Below are positions 1 through 8,338 of a stretch of DNA of 64,000 nucleotides, one piece after another; the stretch's first letter is position 1; every line of letters starts with the position of its first letter. The notes beneath the pieces are model-generated. The model had not been told where the DNA came from and searched no databases. It saw only the letters and a list, made by a program, of their open reading frames with translations. A program made the position numbers and the translations under genes. The stretch is taken from positions 4,155,001-4,219,000 of the forward strand of contig NZ_JBEPOB010000001.1 of assembly GCF_040546595.1 (NCBI RefSeq). The letters run 5' to 3'. The stretch is from Bosea sp. OAE506. GTDB lineage: Bacteria; Pseudomonadota; Alphaproteobacteria; Rhizobiales; Beijerinckiaceae.

Positions 1-568
1 GAATAGCCTGGTGCTCGTCGCCGATCTTGCGCGTTGAGAAGACGCGCCGGATCGAGACGCGGCGATAGCGATAGAGCTGGTCGGCGAGATGATCGCAGAA
101 GCCTATGAGCGAGGCCGAACCGCACTGGCTGATCAGAGTGCGGTGGAAGATCCGGTGCAGGCGCTCCCAGTCGGGATTGTCTTCGAACTGCTCCGTATTG
201 AGCGAGCGCGGCGTCCGGGCGAGGCGATGATGTGCCACGACCAGCGCCTCCTCCCATTCGGGCGTCGCGGCCTCCATGGATTTGCGTAACGCCAGCGCCT
301 CGAGCCAGCAGCGGGTCATCGTCAGCTCCTGCAGCTGCGACTTGCTGACGGGCGAGACGACGAAGCCGCGCTGCTCGCGCGACTGGACCAGCCCCTCGGA
401 GGTCAGCCGGTTCAGGGCCTCGCGCAGCGGCGTCTGCCCGGCCTGATAGGCCTCCATCAGGAAGCGCATCTGCAGCTTCTGGCCGGGCTTGAGCCGCCCG
501 CTGAGGAGGTCCTCGCGCAGCTTGTCATAGAGGTCGAGCGTTCGGGTCGATGGCGTCGGCGCTGTCAT
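1..568 (-). CDS. GntR-family transcriptional regulator, FCD type (3' end cut by window)
   Basis: The first 189 codons read from an ATG at 568 and run off the left edge, so the C-terminus is missing. Residues about 10-75 form a winged helix with the GntR recognition-helix pattern QTPLREALNRLTSEGL followed by a wing (SREQRGFVVSPV). The rest is helical and fits an FCD ligand-binding domain (RCWLEALALR, RIFHRTLI). It diverges from the ring-cleavage operon starting at 748 and is probably its regulator (inference). The start is uncertain: an in-frame ATG at 622 would add 18 residues (MSGGGARRPASQEIDPLR), and the only good ribosome site, AGGAG, lies 15 nt before 568. Confidence 0.85.
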   Translation of the reverse strand, partial: MTAPTPSTRTLDLYDKLREDLLSGRLKPGQKLQMRFLMEAYQAGQTPLREALNRLTSEGLVQSREQRGFVVSPVSKSQLQELTMTRCWLEALALRKSMEAATPEWEEALVVAHHRLARTPRSLNTEQFEDNPDWERLHRIFHRTLISQCGSASLIGFCDHLADQLYRYRRVSIRRVFSTRKIGDEHQAI

Positions 569-664
569 GCGAAGGGGATCGATCTCCTGCGAGGCGGGCC
601 GACGGGCGCCGCCGCCCGACATGATGCCGATCTGCGATCTGTACACGCTGCCTCCCTTGCGCAT

Positions 665-737
665 AATTTATAAATTTTGCTTTACGACGCATGATTATCG
701 AATATTGTCGGCGCCAGCTACAAAAAATCGAATACTG
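665..737. promoter_or_regulatory. Divergent promoter region with palindrome and spaced direct repeats
   Basis: This AT-rich patch lies between the GntR gene and the amidohydrolase. AATTTATAAATT at 665-676 is a perfect 12-bp palindrome. ATCGAATATTG at 697-707 and ATCGAATACTG at 727-737 form a direct repeat (10 of 11 identical) spaced 30 bp start to start, about three helical turns. Such spacing suits a dimeric or tetrameric regulator binding one face of the helix. The assignment to the adjacent GntR protein is inference. Confidence 0.4.
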
Positions 738-747
738 GGGAGGGATC

Positions 748-1803
748 GTGGCGAGCGCGGTAACGGAGCGGAGCTGGAAGCTCGGGGGCTGTCGCTGCGG
801 CGTGGACATCCACGCCCACGTCGTCCCCGCGCGCTTTCCGGCCTATCTCAAGGGGCCGACGCCGAAGGGCTGGCCCGCCATGGCCGATGCCCAGCCCTGC
901 CATCGCCATGTCGTCATCGACGGGCGCACCTATCGTACCGTCTCCGACCGCTGCTGGGACGTCCCCAAGCGCCTGGCCGACATGGACGAGATGAACCTGT
1001 CGCTGCAGGCGATCTCGGCGATGCCGGAGCTGATGTCCTACTGGATGGACGCGGCCGATGCGGACGAACTGCTGCGCTATATCAACGACCAGATCGCGGC
1101 GATGGTGGGCGAGTCCGGTGGGCGGCTGGTCGGACTGGGCGCCCTGCCACTGCAGGACATGGACCGCGCGCTGGCAGAGTTGGAGCGGCTGATGCGCGAT
1201 CCCGCCTTCGTCGGCGTGCAAGTCGGCAGCAACGTCAACGGACGGCCGATCGGCGCTCCCGATTTCGACCCCTTCTTCGAGGCGGCCGAAGAGCTCGGCG
1301 CAGCCGTGTTCGTCCATGCGGTGCGTCCCTGCGGGCAGGAGCGGCTGGTCGGGCCGGCCCAGCTCCAGCAGGTGCTGGCCTATCCGGGCGATGTCGGGCT
1401 CGCTGCGGCTTCCGTGATCTGCTCAAATCTGATGCTGCGGCATCCGCGCCTGCGGATCGCCTTCAGCCATGGCGGCGGTACGCTCGGGCTGCTGCTGCCG
1501 CGTTTGGAGGAAGGAAGGCGCGTCTTCCCAGCCCTGCAGGAGAGCATCCAGGCCTCGCCGACCGAGCAGGCCCGGCGACTGTTCTACGATGCGCTCGTCT
1601 ATGACGAGCCGACGCTGCAGCACCTGGTCCGGCTCTTCGGCGAGACGCAGGTCATGATCGGCACGGACTATCCCTTCAATTTCCATGAGCGCCGCCCGGC
1701 CGCGCGGATCGAGGCCGCCTTCGCCGACGAGGCGCTGCGCGCGCGACTGCTGCGCGACAATGCGGCGACCTTCCTCGGGCGCTCAAGCGAGGTCTCGCCA
1801 TGA
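748..1803 (+). CDS. Amidohydrolase family protein (ACMSD-like)
   Basis: A 351-residue TIM-barrel amidohydrolase of the amidohydrolase-2 group, which includes aminocarboxymuconate-semialdehyde decarboxylase and other aromatic-acid decarboxylases and hydrolases. The N-terminal metal motif DIHAHVVP, a central VFVHAV segment, AFSHGGG and the C-terminal GTDYPFNF with its conserved Asp are all present. I chose GTG 748 because GGGAGG sits just upstream; an in-frame ATG at 691 has no ribosome site. It overlaps the next gene by ATGA, so it is translationally coupled to the dioxygenase and hydroxylase. The exact substrate cannot be read from the sequence. Confidence 0.85.
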   Translation: MASAVTERSWKLGGCRCGVDIHAHVVPARFPAYLKGPTPKGWPAMADAQPCHRHVVIDGRTYRTVSDRCWDVPKRLADMDEMNLSLQAISAMPELMSYWMDAADADELLRYINDQIAAMVGESGGRLVGLGALPLQDMDRALAELERLMRDPAFVGVQVGSNVNGRPIGAPDFDPFFEAAEELGAAVFVHAVRPCGQERLVGPAQLQQVLAYPGDVGLAAASVICSNLMLRHPRLRIAFSHGGGTLGLLLPRLEEGRRVFPALQESIQASPTEQARRLFYDALVYDEPTLQHLVRLFGETQVMIGTDYPFNFHERRPAARIEAAFADEALRARLLRDNAATFLGRSSEVSP

Positions 1804-2717
1804 GCCGTTTTCCCGTCACCGCCCTGCGCTCCGTCGAGATCGGCACACCCGACATCGCCCTCTCCGAGCGCTTCTATACGCAGGTCTGGGGGCTGGAGGT
1901 CGCGGCACGGCAGGGCGAGACCGTCTGTCTGCGGGCGACCGGCGCGGATCACCATGTCCTGGTGCTGAAGCCCAGCGCAGCGCCGGAGATCCTGTCGGTG
2001 ACCTTCCGGGCCGATCCGGAGACCGATCTCGCAGTCCTAGCTGAGCGTGCCGTCCGCCACGGCGCCCGGGTGCTGGCCGGCCCCGCGCCCACGCTCGAGC
2101 CCGGCGGCGGCCTACTGCTCGCACTGGCCGAGCCGCAGGGCGGCGTCTATCGCTTCGTCCAAGGCGACGCGCTCCATGACGATCCCGGCGAGAGCCCCGA
2201 CCGGGCGTCACGGCTCGCCCATGTCAACCTCAACAGCCACGATGTCGACGCCCAGGCGCGCTTCTTCGAGCAAGGGCTTGGCTTCGCGCTAACCGACCGC
2301 TCGAAGCTGATGGCCTTCCTGCGCTGCAACAGCGACCATCACGCCGTGGTGCTGGCCGATGCGAAGGCCAGCGGCCTCAACCACATCGCCTTCCTCGTGC
2401 CGGACTGGGAATCGGTGATGCGGGCGTCGGGCCGGCTCGTCGATGCCGGCTATCCGATCGGCTGGGGCGTCGGGCGCCATGGACCCGGCGACAATGTCTT
2501 CGCCTATTTCGTCGATCCGGTCGGCTTCGTCGTCGAGTTCACGGCGGAGGTGCTGCAGGTCGACGACGCTTACCGCGTGCGCGGACCCGACGAGTGGATT
2601 TGGCCGCCCGGCCGAACCGACCAGTGGGGCATCGCGCCCCCCAAGCCCGACCATGTGAAGGCGGCCCAGACGGCGATCATATATCGCCCGATGGCCTCGC
2701 CGGCGGGATTCCCATGA
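1800..2717 (+). CDS. VOC-family extradiol ring-cleavage dioxygenase-like protein
   Basis: A 305-residue protein with two vicinal-oxygen-chelate modules (about 5-125 and 138-265), the layout of type I extradiol dioxygenases. The C-terminal module carries the expected metal triad: H141 (AHVNLN), H195 (NHIAFLV) and E246 (VVEFTAE). The N-terminal module is degenerate, as in the family. It lies between an amidohydrolase and an MhpA-like hydroxylase with 4-bp overlaps on both sides, so it probably cleaves the catechol made by that hydroxylase. A non-catalytic glyoxalase-like role is possible but less likely with the triad intact. Confidence 0.85.
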   Translation: MSRFPVTALRSVEIGTPDIALSERFYTQVWGLEVAARQGETVCLRATGADHHVLVLKPSAAPEILSVTFRADPETDLAVLAERAVRHGARVLAGPAPTLEPGGGLLLALAEPQGGVYRFVQGDALHDDPGESPDRASRLAHVNLNSHDVDAQARFFEQGLGFALTDRSKLMAFLRCNSDHHAVVLADAKASGLNHIAFLVPDWESVMRASGRLVDAGYPIGWGVGRHGPGDNVFAYFVDPVGFVVEFTAEVLQVDDAYRVRGPDEWIWPPGRTDQWGIAPPKPDHVKAAQTAIIYRPMASPAGFP

Positions 2718-4381
2718 ACGCCCAGCAAAGGACTTTCGATCAGGTGAGCAAGACAAGCCATCCCGATCCCGAGCATTTCCAAGTCGTCGTGGTCGGATTC
2801 GGCCCGAGCGGGGCCGTCGCCACCAGCCTGCTTGGGCATCATTCGATCCGAAGCCTTGTCATCGACCGGCAGCGCGAGGTCTATGACAAGCCGCGCGCCA
2901 TCGCGATCGACCACGAGATCATGCGCATCCTCGACAATCTCGGTGTCGCGGACGCCGTCCTGCCGCATGTTGCGCCGTTCCATGCGTCGGAACATTTCGG
3001 CGCCGACGGACAGCTGATCCGTCGGATCGACACCGTGCCGGAGCCCTATCCGCAGGGCTATGTGCCGACGATGGTCTTCACGCAGCCGCCCGTCGAGGCG
3101 GCGTTGCGGGCTCATGCACAGGCCCTCCCCGGTGTGGAGGTTTGCCTGGGCACCGAGGTCATCGATCTCGACGCGGCATTCGAGAAGGTGACGCTGACGC
3201 TGCGCGCCGATGACGGCACCCGCCGCATTGTGACCGCCGGCTACGTCATCGCTTGCGACGGCGCCTCCAGCGGCGTCCGGGAGCGGCTCGGAATCCGTCT
3301 CACCGATCTGGTCTTCGACGAGCCCTGGCTGGTCGTCGACATGCTCGTGCACGACGCAGCCCTGGCGAAGCTGCCGCAGAATTCGGCGCAGTTCTGCGAT
3401 CCGCAGCGGCCGACGAGCTTCATCATCGGGCCCGGCAACCATCGGCGCTGGGAAATCATGCTGCTGCCGGGCGAGGATCCGCGCGTGGCGCAGACGCCGG
3501 AGCGCGTCTGGGAGCTTCTGGCGCGCTGGCTGACGCCGGAAGACGCGACCCTGTGGCGGGCCGCGAGCTACCGCTTTCATGCGCTTGTCGCCGAGAGCTG
3601 GCGCTTGGGCCGCGTCTTCATCGCGGGCGACGCCGCGCATCAGCAGCCGCCCTTCATCGGTCAGGGCATGTGCCAGGGCGTGCGCGACGTCGCCAATCTC
3701 GTCTGGAAGCTCAAGCGCGTCCTCGACGGGTCGTCGGGCGATGCGCTGCTCGACAGCTATGAGGCGGAACGCAGCGCGCATGTCCGCGAGCTGACAACGC
3801 GCATCAAGGCGATCGGCCAGGTCATCTGCGAGCGCGATCCGGTGGCGGCGCGCGCGCGTGACGCCCGTATCCTCGCCGAGGGCGGTGGCAAGCCACGCAC
3901 ACTCACCCGCCAGGAGATCGTGCCGCCGCTGACGACCGGTTTTCTCGCCGACGAAGCCGATCCGGCGCGGGGACGGCTCTTCCCGCAGCCCTGGATCGAG
4001 ACGGCCCAAGGGCGCGCGCGCCTCGATTCCGTCGCGGGAGCGGGAAGCCGCCTCGTGATCGAGGCCGCACTGGCCGGCACCCTGCCGGAGGGCCTGCTCA
4101 CGACGGCGCGGGCCGCGGGGCTCACCGTCATCGCCCTGGCGTCGTCGGGAGCCGCGCCCGTCGCGCAGGCCGATATCACGGTCGCGGAATGCGATGGCGT
4201 CGTGCGCGACTGGTTTTCAGCATGCGGGCGGGCCGCCGCGATCGTGCGGCCGGACCACTACGTCTTCGGCACGGCTGCGGACAGCCCGGCGCTTGCCGCG
4301 CTGATCGACGCCTACAGCCGCGGCCTCGCCGCCCGCACGCCTGCAGCGCCGGCCGCCCCCATCGAACACGCCTTGTCCTGA
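2714..4381 (+). CDS. FAD-dependent aromatic hydroxylase, MhpA-like
   Basis: A 555-residue flavin monooxygenase of the phenol hydroxylase/3-(3-hydroxyphenyl)propionate hydroxylase group. The FAD-binding GFGPSG is at residues 28-33, a DG-type motif in IACDGASSGVRERLG, and the ribose-binding GDAAHQQPPFIGQGMCQG near residue 308. The C-terminal 150 residues fit the thioredoxin-like tail of MhpA. The ATG at 2714 overlaps the stop of the dioxygenase gene. It likely adds a hydroxyl to an aromatic acid to give the ring-cleavage substrate, using NAD(P)H and O2. The exact substrate is unknown. Confidence 0.9.
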   Translation: MNAQQRTFDQVSKTSHPDPEHFQVVVVGFGPSGAVATSLLGHHSIRSLVIDRQREVYDKPRAIAIDHEIMRILDNLGVADAVLPHVAPFHASEHFGADGQLIRRIDTVPEPYPQGYVPTMVFTQPPVEAALRAHAQALPGVEVCLGTEVIDLDAAFEKVTLTLRADDGTRRIVTAGYVIACDGASSGVRERLGIRLTDLVFDEPWLVVDMLVHDAALAKLPQNSAQFCDPQRPTSFIIGPGNHRRWEIMLLPGEDPRVAQTPERVWELLARWLTPEDATLWRAASYRFHALVAESWRLGRVFIAGDAAHQQPPFIGQGMCQGVRDVANLVWKLKRVLDGSSGDALLDSYEAERSAHVRELTTRIKAIGQVICERDPVAARARDARILAEGGGKPRTLTRQEIVPPLTTGFLADEADPARGRLFPQPWIETAQGRARLDSVAGAGSRLVIEAALAGTLPEGLLTTARAAGLTVIALASSGAAPVAQADITVAECDGVVRDWFSACGRAAAIVRPDHYVFGTAADSPALAALIDAYSRGLAARTPAAPAAPIEHALS

Positions 4382-4395
4382 GAGGATCCATCCCG

Positions 4396-5244
4396 ATGCG
4401 TTTTGCCACCTTCCGCCTTCAGGGCGGCCCAAGCTGGGGTCTGATCGAGGGCGACGAAGCCGTCGATCTCGGCGCCGTCCTGTCGGCCCGCTATCCCGAT
4501 CTCAAGAGCGTCATCGCCGCTTCGGCACTGGAGGAGGTCGCCGCAGCCGCCCCCAGCGCCCCGCGCCATCCGCTCTCGGCCGTGACCTGGCTCCCGGTCG
4601 TGCCGAACCCTGACAAAATCCTCTGCGTCGGACTGAACTACGAGATGCACCGCAAGGAGACCGGCCGGGCCGAGGTCGAGAACCCGACGATCTTCGCGCG
4701 CTTCTCCAATTCCCAGACCGGCCATGGTGCCGACATCGTCCGGCCGCGCGTCTCGCACGAGCTCGATTTCGAGGGCGAACTCGCCATCGTCATCGGCAAG
4801 CCGGGCCGCTACATCGCCCGCGAGGGCGCCTTCGACCATGTCGCCGGCTATGCCTGCTACAATGACGGCAGCGTCCGCGACTTCCAGCGCCACACCCACC
4901 AGTTCACGCCGGGCAAGAACTTCCCCGACACCGGCGCCTTCGGCCCGTGGATGATGACCCCGGACGAGCTCGGCCCCCTCCCCGATCTACGCCTTCAGAC
5001 CCGCGTCAACGGCCAGGTCGTGCAGGACGCGACCTTTGCGCAGATGATCTTCGATATCCCCAAGATCATCGCATACTGCTCGTCCTTCACGCGGCTCGAG
5101 CCCGGTGATGTCATCGCCACCGGCACGCCCGGCGGCGTCGGCGCCAAGCGCAATCCCCCGCTCTGGCTGAAGCCCGGCGATGTCGTCGAGGTCGAGATCG
5201 ACCGCCTCGGCATCCTGCGCAACGGCATCGCCGACGAGGCCTGA
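4396..5244 (+). CDS. Fumarylacetoacetate hydrolase family protein
   Basis: A 282-residue FAH-fold enzyme. The core has GLNYEMHRKETG, the acidic metal ligands in DFEGELAIVIG and NDGSVRD, and the GTPGGVG loop near the C-terminus. In meta-cleavage pathways this family hydrolyses acylpyruvates or hydrates/decarboxylates 2-hydroxydienoates. It follows the hydroxylase by 14 bp in the same operon, so it probably acts on the ring-fission product or its derivative (inference). The ATG at 4396 was chosen because the conserved domain begins there and AGAGG lies upstream; a longer frame to 4189 overlaps the hydroxylase. Confidence 0.88.
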   Translation: MRFATFRLQGGPSWGLIEGDEAVDLGAVLSARYPDLKSVIAASALEEVAAAAPSAPRHPLSAVTWLPVVPNPDKILCVGLNYEMHRKETGRAEVENPTIFARFSNSQTGHGADIVRPRVSHELDFEGELAIVIGKPGRYIAREGAFDHVAGYACYNDGSVRDFQRHTHQFTPGKNFPDTGAFGPWMMTPDELGPLPDLRLQTRVNGQVVQDATFAQMIFDIPKIIAYCSSFTRLEPGDVIATGTPGGVGAKRNPPLWLKPGDVVEVEIDRLGILRNGIADEA

Positions 5245-5333
5245 TTCATAACGCCGCCGGAAGCGCGCCTTCGAGGCTCGCGGAGCACGCCCGGCGGTGC
5301 TCCCTCCAATCCCAGAAGAGCCCGGAGGACACG

Positions 5334-6311
5334 ATGTCCAAGTTCAGATCACTGGCGCTCGGCGCCACATTCGCGCTCGCCGCGATCGGGGGCGCGCAGG
5401 CTCAGGCCTGGCCGCAGCGGCCGATCGCGCTCGTCGTGCCCCAGGCCGCCGGCAACAGCCCCGACATTCTGGCGCGCGTGCTGGCCGACAAGCTCTCGCG
5501 CAGCCTCGGCCAGCAGGTCTATGTTGAGAACCGCACCGGCGCCGCCAACATCGTGGGCACGCAGGCGGTCGCCCGCGCAACGCCGGACGGCTACACCTTC
5601 CTCTTCGCCACTTCGGCGTCGCTTTCCACCAATCCGCATACCTTCCGCAAGCTGCCCTATGATCCGCAGAAGGATCTCATGCCGGTGGCGATGGTGGCGC
5701 GCAGCCATCACCTGCTGCTGGTCAACCCCGCCTTGCCCTTCAAGACGCTGGAGGATCTGATCGCCCAGGAGAAGGCCAAGCCCGGCGAGATCAGCCTGGC
5801 CGTCGACAGCGAGCGCAACATCTCCGGCCTGATCGGCCAGACGATCAACCGGCGTGCCGGCATCAAGATGGTGCTGGTGCCCTATGCCTCGGCCGCCAAT
5901 TCGATCCAGGACACCATCGCCGGCCGCGTCCAGGCGACGATCCAGTCGGCCTCGGTCGCGGAGCCTTTCATCAAGGAGGGAACGCTTCGGCCGCTGGCGG
6001 TGGCCGGCACCCGGCGGCTGGCCTCTCTCCCGGGCACACCCGCCATCGCCGAAACCCTCGCCAGCGCGGATATCGGCGGCTGGTTCATGGTCATGGCGCC
6101 GGCCGGCACGCCGCCCGAGATCGTCCAGGCGATGAGCCAGAAGATCGCCGAGAGCCTGCAGCAGGCGGATCTGCGCGAGCGCGCCCCGACGCTGGGCTTC
6201 GACGTCGATGTCGGACCGCTTGCGACGCCGGCCGGCGCTGGCGCCTTCCTGACCAAGGAGATCGCGACCATGGGCGCGCTCATCAAGGAGTTCGGCATCG
6301 AGCCTCAATGA
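5334..6311 (+). CDS. Bug-family tripartite tricarboxylate transporter binding protein
   Basis: A 325-residue periplasmic receptor. Residues 1-24 are a Sec signal peptide ending GGAQAQA, and the mature start WPQRPIALVVPQAAGN is typical of the Bug family, as are the DILARVLADKL and VENRTGAANIVGTQAV segments. GGAGG precedes the ATG at 5334. No TctA or TctB membrane genes are nearby, as is common for Bug proteins, so it either docks on a distant permease or acts as a sensor. The context suggests an aromatic or organic acid ligand for the upstream pathway. Confidence 0.9.
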   Translation: MSKFRSLALGATFALAAIGGAQAQAWPQRPIALVVPQAAGNSPDILARVLADKLSRSLGQQVYVENRTGAANIVGTQAVARATPDGYTFLFATSASLSTNPHTFRKLPYDPQKDLMPVAMVARSHHLLLVNPALPFKTLEDLIAQEKAKPGEISLAVDSERNISGLIGQTINRRAGIKMVLVPYASAANSIQDTIAGRVQATIQSASVAEPFIKEGTLRPLAVAGTRRLASLPGTPAIAETLASADIGGWFMVMAPAGTPPEIVQAMSQKIAESLQQADLRERAPTLGFDVDVGPLATPAGAGAFLTKEIATMGALIKEFGIEPQ

Positions 6312-6377
6312 GCGCAGGCCTTAGCTAGCGGGTGGCGTTGCCGGGCTGCGATCAGGCTGTTCTGGTGTGGCTTTCTC

Positions 6378-7463
6378 TCAACCAGACCAGACTTGACCCG
6401 GCCTGGCCGCCAGGAAACGCGTCGACGGGATGTCCCGGGTTGCAAGCGCCCGGCCAAGATCGAGAGGCGGCTGGTCAACCGCCTCGTCTGTGAGCTGGAA
6501 TGTCCCCCAGTGGTATCCGAGAGCCTGTTTGGCGCGCAGCAGACGGAAGGCGCGGACCGCGTCGTCGGGGTTCATGTGCTGTTCCGCCATGAACCAGCGC
6601 GGTTCATAGGCCCCGATCGGCAGAAGCGCGAGATCGATACGCCGATGCCGGGCGGCGATGCCACTGAAGATGTTGCCGTCGCCAAAGCCGGTGTCGCCGG
6701 CGAAGTAGACGGTCCGGCCACGGGCCTCGATCACGAAGCCTGCCCATAGTGCATGGTTGCGATCGTTGAGCGTTCGCGCCGACCAATGCTGGGCCGGGAC
6801 GGCGCTGACCGTTGCGCCGGGGGCCAGCACGGCCCGCTCTCCCCAGTCCAGCGTTGTCACCGCGATCGCCGGATCGCGCGCCTTGATGATCGCGTCATTG
6901 CCGAGCGGGGCGACGATATGGGGCCGGTCCCGACGCCAGAGACGCTCAATCGTCGTCAGGTCGAGATGGTCGTAATGGTTGTGCGAGATCAGGACCGCAT
7001 CGATCCGGGGAAGCTCGTCGAAGGCAATGCCTGGTGGGTTGTAGCGGCGCGGCCCGACGTCCGGAAAGGGGCTCGCGCGCTCCGACCAGACCGGATCGGT
7101 GAGGATCGAAAGACCGCCGATCTGAATAAGGAAGGTCGCGTGCCCCACGAGGATCGTGCGCAGCCCAACGGGCGCGAAGCCGGACGGGCGTGCGCCCGCG
7201 AAAGGGCTCGGATAGGGATAGGGCCAGCTCTGCCTGGCACCCGTCAGGCGCCATTTCAGCACATCACCCAAGCCCCGGGGCTCCCCCCTGCGATCGGGAT
7301 TGAAGAAGCGCGCGCCGTCGAAATGGTCGCTCGGCGGGCCGTAATAGTAGAAGGTCCGACCGGCTGGACGGCCCGTCTCGGCGGACTGAGCCCGCCCTGC
7401 GCCAAGAAGGCTGCCGATCATCCCGAGGGCCAGGCGTCCGCCCCCTCGCCTTGTCAAACGCAC
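6378..7463 (-). CDS. MBL-fold metallo-hydrolase, NAPE-PLD-like
   Basis: A 361-residue exported metallo-beta-lactamase-fold protein. A twin-Arg-like or Sec leader (LTRRGGGRLALGMIGSLLG) occupies about the first 28 residues. The metal sites are visible in order: SHNHYDHLD, PAQHWSAR, AGDTGFG, and GYHWGTFQLTDEA. The N-terminal FFNPDRRGEPRGLGDVLKW element and the EPRWFMAEQHMNPDDAV stretch match N-acylphosphatidylethanolamine phospholipase D-like and UlaG-like proteins. It stands alone, divergent from the ankyrin gene. Its substrate is unknown; a phosphodiester or lipid is the family expectation. Confidence 0.85.
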   Translation of the reverse strand: MRLTRRGGGRLALGMIGSLLGAGRAQSAETGRPAGRTFYYYGPPSDHFDGARFFNPDRRGEPRGLGDVLKWRLTGARQSWPYPYPSPFAGARPSGFAPVGLRTILVGHATFLIQIGGLSILTDPVWSERASPFPDVGPRRYNPPGIAFDELPRIDAVLISHNHYDHLDLTTIERLWRRDRPHIVAPLGNDAIIKARDPAIAVTTLDWGERAVLAPGATVSAVPAQHWSARTLNDRNHALWAGFVIEARGRTVYFAGDTGFGDGNIFSGIAARHRRIDLALLPIGAYEPRWFMAEQHMNPDDAVRAFRLLRAKQALGYHWGTFQLTDEAVDQPPLDLGRALATRDIPSTRFLAARPGQVWSG

Positions 7464-7590
7464 ACAGCGCCTCTCTCGTTATCCTTGCAATAGACGATGA
7501 TGACAATGGACAAGTCGCGTGACCAGCCCCACACGGCACGCTTCACGGCCTTGCGAAGGCTGTTCGACGCGCGCCACAGGAGACGCCGAC

Positions 7591-8274
7591 ATGTTGCGCT
7601 GTTTGACCGCCGTGCTGACGCTGGGCTTGATGATGGTCCTTGCCACTGTGCCGACTTCGGCGCAGACGCCGCCTTCCGCCGCCGACATCGCCGCCTATGA
7701 CGGCCTGCAGGCCGCCGCCTGGACGGGCGATGTCGCAGCCATCGAAAGACTGGTGGCGGCTGGTGCCGCAGTCGACACACGCGACGGCCAGCGCCGGACC
7801 GCCCTTCATATCGCGACCCATGCCCGGCAGCGCGAGGCGATGCGCGCGCTGGTCAGGCTCGGGGCCGATCCGCGCGCCCTTGATGCCCAGCGCTACGACA
7901 CGGTCACGATCGCCGCCGTGGCAGACGATGCCGAAACGATGCGCGTGGCTCTAGAGATCGGCGCGGATCCCAGGGCGATCACCAGCCCCTATGACGGCAC
8001 TGCGCTGATTGCCGCCGCTCATCTCGGCCACGACGAGATCGTCAGGATGCTGATCGAAGCCGGAGCTCCGCTGGACCATGTCAACAACCTCGCCTGGACC
8101 GCGCTGATCGAGGCCATCATCCTCGGCGATGGCGGCCAACGGCACGAACGCACCGTGAGCCATCTCGTCGCGGCCGGAGCCCGGCGGGACATCGGCGACC
8201 GCAATGGCGTCACGCCGATCGAGATGGCGCGCCAGCGCGGCTATGGCGCGATGGTTCGCATTCTGGAACGCTGA
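7591..8274 (+). CDS. Secreted ankyrin-repeat protein
   Basis: A 227-residue protein with a signal peptide (about 1-24, ending TSAQT) and at least four ankyrin repeats from about residue 30 (for example GRRTALHIATHARQREAMRALV-like helices preceded by a DTRDGQRRTALHIA turn, then GTALIAAAHLGHDEIVRML). AGGAGA precedes ATG 7591; an upstream in-frame start at 7519 lacks a site and would spoil the leader. Such periplasmic ankyrin proteins often accompany catalases or stress enzymes, but no such partner adjoins it here. The binding partner is unknown. Confidence 0.85.
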   Translation: MLRCLTAVLTLGLMMVLATVPTSAQTPPSAADIAAYDGLQAAAWTGDVAAIERLVAAGAAVDTRDGQRRTALHIATHARQREAMRALVRLGADPRALDAQRYDTVTIAAVADDAETMRVALEIGADPRAITSPYDGTALIAAAHLGHDEIVRMLIEAGAPLDHVNNLAWTALIEAIILGDGGQRHERTVSHLVAAGARRDIGDRNGVTPIEMARQRGYGAMVRILER

Positions 8275-8338
8275 TAATGGCCGTCCCTGAGCCAGCTGGT
8301 CGAAAGCCTGCCCGAACCGCGCTTTTGACGCTCGGGGC

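Noticed and set aside
2570..4009. Long minus-strand frame (479 codons) opposite the MhpA-like hydroxylase
   Set aside because: Shadow of GC-rich codon use: low-complexity Arg/Asp/Gly-rich translation, no domain, and the plus-strand gene is certain.
4189..4395. Extended N-terminus of the FAH-family gene
   Set aside because: It lies inside the hydroxylase coding sequence, adds no conserved residues, and ATG 4396 begins the typical N-terminal domain.
6362..6390. Imperfect hairpin (CTGGTGTGG/CCAGACCAG) between the Bug and MBL genes
   Set aside because: One mismatch, 11-nt loop, no T-run, and it overlaps the end of the MBL coding sequence; too weak to call a terminator.
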